From contig NC_092230.1 of NCBI RefSeq assembly GCF_036320965.1, positions 48,195,594-48,259,593 on the forward strand: a stretch of DNA of 64,000 nucleotides. The letters are read 5' to 3'. The DNA is from Panulirus ornatus. Taxonomy: Eukaryota; Arthropoda; Malacostraca; Decapoda; Palinuridae. The notes beneath the pieces are model-generated. The model did not search any database and was not told where the DNA came from. It saw only the letters and a program-made list of their open reading frames with translations. Positions 60,951-64,000 of this stretch are shown here, in pieces (position 1 is the stretch's first letter; every line of letters begins with the position of its first letter). Position numbers and translations under genes: made by a program.

Positions 60951-61634
60951 ACACACACACACACGATCCTGTACCTGAGGTCCAGACCTTCTGTTGTTAT
61001 CTTGTCCAGATGCCTCAGCGTCTTCCTAAACCCTGGCATTTCGTCTCACTGGTGTTGACACTGGAGTGACGTCCACTGTGAAAACCGCTTGTTCTTCAGT
61101 GCCACACAGAACCTTACATCATGACCCACTGAGCCCCTTACCACTGTGTATCTACTGTTGACGTGACACGTCACTGCTCATCCAACGTATGGCAAAGTTG
61201 TGGATTGCCTCTCGTCATGTCCACAATATCATGGTCAGCGTCTCTCTCTCGCTCCTCACTTGTCGTCTTGTGGGCTGGACGTGGCCCCAGTGATGCCTGC
61301 CCACCACACAACTCGAAGCTCCTCTGCTTTTTGACCTTTGTTATGAAGTCCTTCCTTCCTCTTCCCCGTGACCTGTGTCCCTGAGGCTTGGCTTCCCCAG
61401 TGCCTCTCCTCCTTTATAGTCACTCTCACAGAACCCCTCGCCACGCTGCCCTGGAGTTCCTGGCTGCTGAACTCCATTTCCCACTCACCGTCGCCCCAGA
61501 CATTGTTGGGTTTAGTGTAGTTTGCTGGATCATGTTGACGTCTTGCCTCACCTCTGTTGTGGTAATGTGTCCTCGTTTACCACAAACTTGAGCCTGACAC
61601 GACCACTTGCTCCTCCTGGTGTATGATGGGCTGA
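60951..61634. other. Unique sequence between LINE and array
   Basis: Minus-strand open frames at 61,256-61,638 (one with CGKRGH) are not recognisable; they may be LINE-related or chance. Confidence 0.35.
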
Positions 61635-62142
61635 ACATGCCAGGTGGATGGTGTGTGTGAAGATAAGATGTGGTAATGATGGTCTGTCACACATGCCAGG
61701 TGGATGGTGTGTGTGAAGATAAGATGTGGTAATGATGGTCTGTCACACATGCCAGGTGGATGGTATGTGTGAAGATAAGATGTGGTAATGATGGTCTGTC
61801 ACACATGCCAGGTGGATGGTGTGTGTGAAGATAAGATGTGGTAATGATGGTCTGTCACACATGCCAGGTGGATGGTATGTGTGAAGATAAGATGTGGTAA
61901 TGATGGTCTGTCACACATGCCAGGTGGATGGTGTGTGTGAAGATAAGATGTGGTAATGATGGTCTGTCATCACACATGCCAGGTGGATGGTGTGTGTGAA
62001 GATAAGATGTGATAACGATGGTCTGTCACACATGCCAGGTGGATGGTATGTGTGAAGATAAGATGTGGTAACGATGGTCTGTCACACATGCCAGGTGGAT
62101 GGTGTGTGTGAAGATAAGTTGTGGTAATGATGGTCTGTCACA
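61635..62142 (+). repeat. 56-bp minisatellite, 9 copies
   Basis: Unit contains ACATGCCAGGTGGATGGTGT and GAAGATAAGATGTGGTAATG. One copy carries a 3-bp insertion (61,968). Confidence 0.96.
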
Positions 62143-62182
62143 CTCCCTCTCCTCCTAGTGTGCTCACTGGCATGTGTACACT

Positions 62183-62185
62183 GTG

Positions 62186-62220
<35 letters not shown>
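62183..62220 (+). repeat. (GT)n microsatellite
   Basis: About 18 dinucleotides. Confidence 0.95.
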
Positions 62221-62221
<1 letters not shown>

Positions 62222-62257
62222 TAACTAATGATAATGATTACGGTAATGATAATTAAC

Positions 62258-64000
62258 GATGTATTCTAATGAACTGCAGCCAGCCAAAGTTTAAATCTAT
62301 ATATAGCAACTCCCCACTATAGAGAACGTGGCCATGAAAACTGTTTGTTTGTGTGTGTGTGTGTGTGTGGGGGGGGGGGGGGGGTTGAGGTGGGGTGGGG
62401 GTGGGGGGGTCAGTATAGAGAGGGAGGGGTGAGGGGTCTACTGGGTATTGATCATGTTTACACTGGTTAAGGTGGCACTGATACAGTCATGGTGCCCTAC
62501 TGCAACCCAGGGACCAGGGATCTCTGGTGGCAGGAGGTGATGGTGGCGTGCATGGTGCACTACCAGTACGTATACGTGTATTTGTGTTGGGATATGTCTG
62601 TATTTCCGCTGTTTGTGTTTATATATAATCTACTGGTGCAGTACGGGTCATGATGAGCCTCCTGGACCATCTCATGACCCTCGTGGACCATCTCATGACC
62701 CTCCTGGACCATCTCATGACCCTCTTGGGCCATCTCATGACCCTCCTGGGCCATCTCATGACCCTCCTGGACCATCTCATGACCATCCTGGACCATCTCA
62801 TGGCCCTCCTGGACCATCTCATGACCCTCTTGGGCCATCTCATGACCCTCCTGGGCCATCTCATGACCCTCCTGGACCATCTCATGACCCTCCTGGACCA
62901 TCTCATGACCCTCTTGGGCCATCTCATGACCCTCCTGGACCATCTCGTGACCCTCCTGGACCATCTCATGACCCTCCTGGACCATCTCATGACCCTCCTG
63001 GACCATCTCATGACCCTCCTGGACCATCTCATGACCAGCGTCTGGTTACTGTGGGGTGACATCTGCTCTCACCTCCGCCAACTGGTACCATACAAGCTTG
63101 AAGGCTGTGATCAGGTCACCCCTAACTCTTCTCTCTTCCATGGTGCACAAATCTAATGCCTTCAGCCTTTCCCTGTAACTTACGACTCCTAATATCGGTA
63201 CCATCTTTGTTGTCCTCCTCTGGACCTTCTCTACTAGATCTTTGTGTTTCTTCAGGTGCGATGACCCAACTGGAGAAGCCTATTCTGGTGTTGGTCTTAT
63301 GTAAGACATGATGGACTGTTGCTGAATATTTCCTCATCCAAATACATGAAGGTTACTGTGATGTTCGCCAGCAGACAGCTGGTCGCCTTCACTATAATGT
63401 GGGAGTCTGGCCACAGGTCAGGCCCGATGTGGACTACCAAGTCCTTCCCACACACACAATCCTGAAGCTTATGTCCTGCTGGATAACACTCTTGCTGTCT
63501 TCCACTCCGTCCAATCCATACTTCTGTACATTTACTTGGGTTCAGTTTCTTGAAACGTGTATCAGATCAACCTTGAAGTGTGTTTAGGTCCCCTTGTAAG
63601 CTGGTGCAGTCCTCCACGCTTTTCACTTCCCTCATGACCTCGGCATCATCTGCAAACTGGTTCAGGCAGGAGTCCATACCTACAGGCCAGTCACTGACAC
63701 AGATCAAGAAGTGTAACGGGTCCAGAACAGATCCCTGTGGCACTCCGCTGGTCACCTCCACCCATTTACAGATGGCTCTTCCGACATGCGTCCTTTGTTC
63801 CCTTCCATCGAGATAATTTCTTATCATACAGTGAAGGAGTTTCCTCCTTACTCTTGCCTGGTGATCCACCTTCCTCATCAACCACCCAGGGGGTAGTGTC
63901 AAATGCTCTCTGGCAGTCCAGATACAAACAACCCACCCAGCTTTCCATTTCATCTAAGACAGAGCTCACTCTCTCGTGGAAACCTAAGAGGATTGGAACA
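62258..64000 (-). mobile_element. Group B (CR1-like) LINE, RT to 3' UTR, cut by the window end
   Basis: On the minus strand: GCLYLDCQRAFDTTP (about 63,920), [78 protein letters not shown] (63,830-63,567), then frameshifted thumb and C-terminus to about 63,130 (CTMEERRVRGDLITAFKLVW-like), a stop near 63,055, the 21-bp array and a 3' UTR to about 62,258. The catalytic FADD is intact, but several frameshifts break the frame. The 5' part lies beyond the window. Confidence 0.85.
62651..63035 (-). repeat. 21-bp minisatellite in a group B LINE 3' UTR, about 18 copies
   Basis: Same unit as 38,040-38,262 in reverse orientation, with more copies. On the minus strand it reads HEMVQEG in frame. Confidence 0.92.

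Overview
The window looks like non-coding DNA from a large, repeat-rich arthropod genome, most likely a decapod crustacean. Three things point that way. There are many decayed non-LTR retrotransposons of the kinds common in decapods. There are short interstitial blocks of the arthropod telomere motif TTAGG (4,711-4,800, as CCTAA). Simple repeats and minisatellites are extremely dense. The species is an inference; nothing here identifies it directly. There are no prokaryotic genes, operons, rRNAs or convincing intact tRNAs.

The only host coding sequence I can support is one large internal exon on the minus strand (24,925 down to 23,561; 455 codons, phase 1 at both ends). It encodes the N-terminal linker and transmembrane segments S1-S6 of a cyclic-nucleotide-gated (CNG) cation channel. 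It has a good acceptor (pyrimidine tract plus CAG) and a good donor (CAAG/GTAGGT). The exons for the C-linker and cyclic-nucleotide-binding domain, expected below 23.5 kb, and for the N-terminus, expected above 25 kb, were not found. Much of the window may therefore be intron or 5' flank of this gene. The exon is odd in three ways: a 45-residue in-frame insertion rich in N-glycosylation sequons just after the selectivity filter, a Gly instead of Glu in the filter, and a duplicated 17-residue block at its 5' end.

Retrotransposons. Three non-LTR groups recur. Group A (endonuclease/RT LINE with a conserved 3' end) has pieces at 5.3-5.9, 20.6-22.5, 35.7-36.0, 40.4-40.9 and 47.4 kb. Group B (CR1-like RT) has pieces at 37.7-39.3, 50.3-50.5, 55.6-56.0, 58.9-60.95 and 62.3-64.0 kb. 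Group C (Jockey-like RT) has one decayed copy at 12.2-13.5 kb. All visible copies are truncated, frameshifted or rearranged.

Tandem repeats cover well over half of the window: about 35 minisatellite arrays (units 13-62 bp, up to roughly 90-100 copies) plus many (CA)n, (GA)n, (TA)n and a 1.9-kb (ATC)n-like tract. Most are unrelated in sequence. Several are nested in the 3' ends of group B elements, suggesting that these retrotransposon tails seed new minisatellites. Other arrays multiply transcription-factor-like motifs (GATA, CRE plus CCAAT, AP-1, GC/CACCC boxes) or splice-donor-like motifs, or have extreme strand asymmetry. Long open frames in the arrays exist because the repeat unit lacks stops; they are not annotated as genes.
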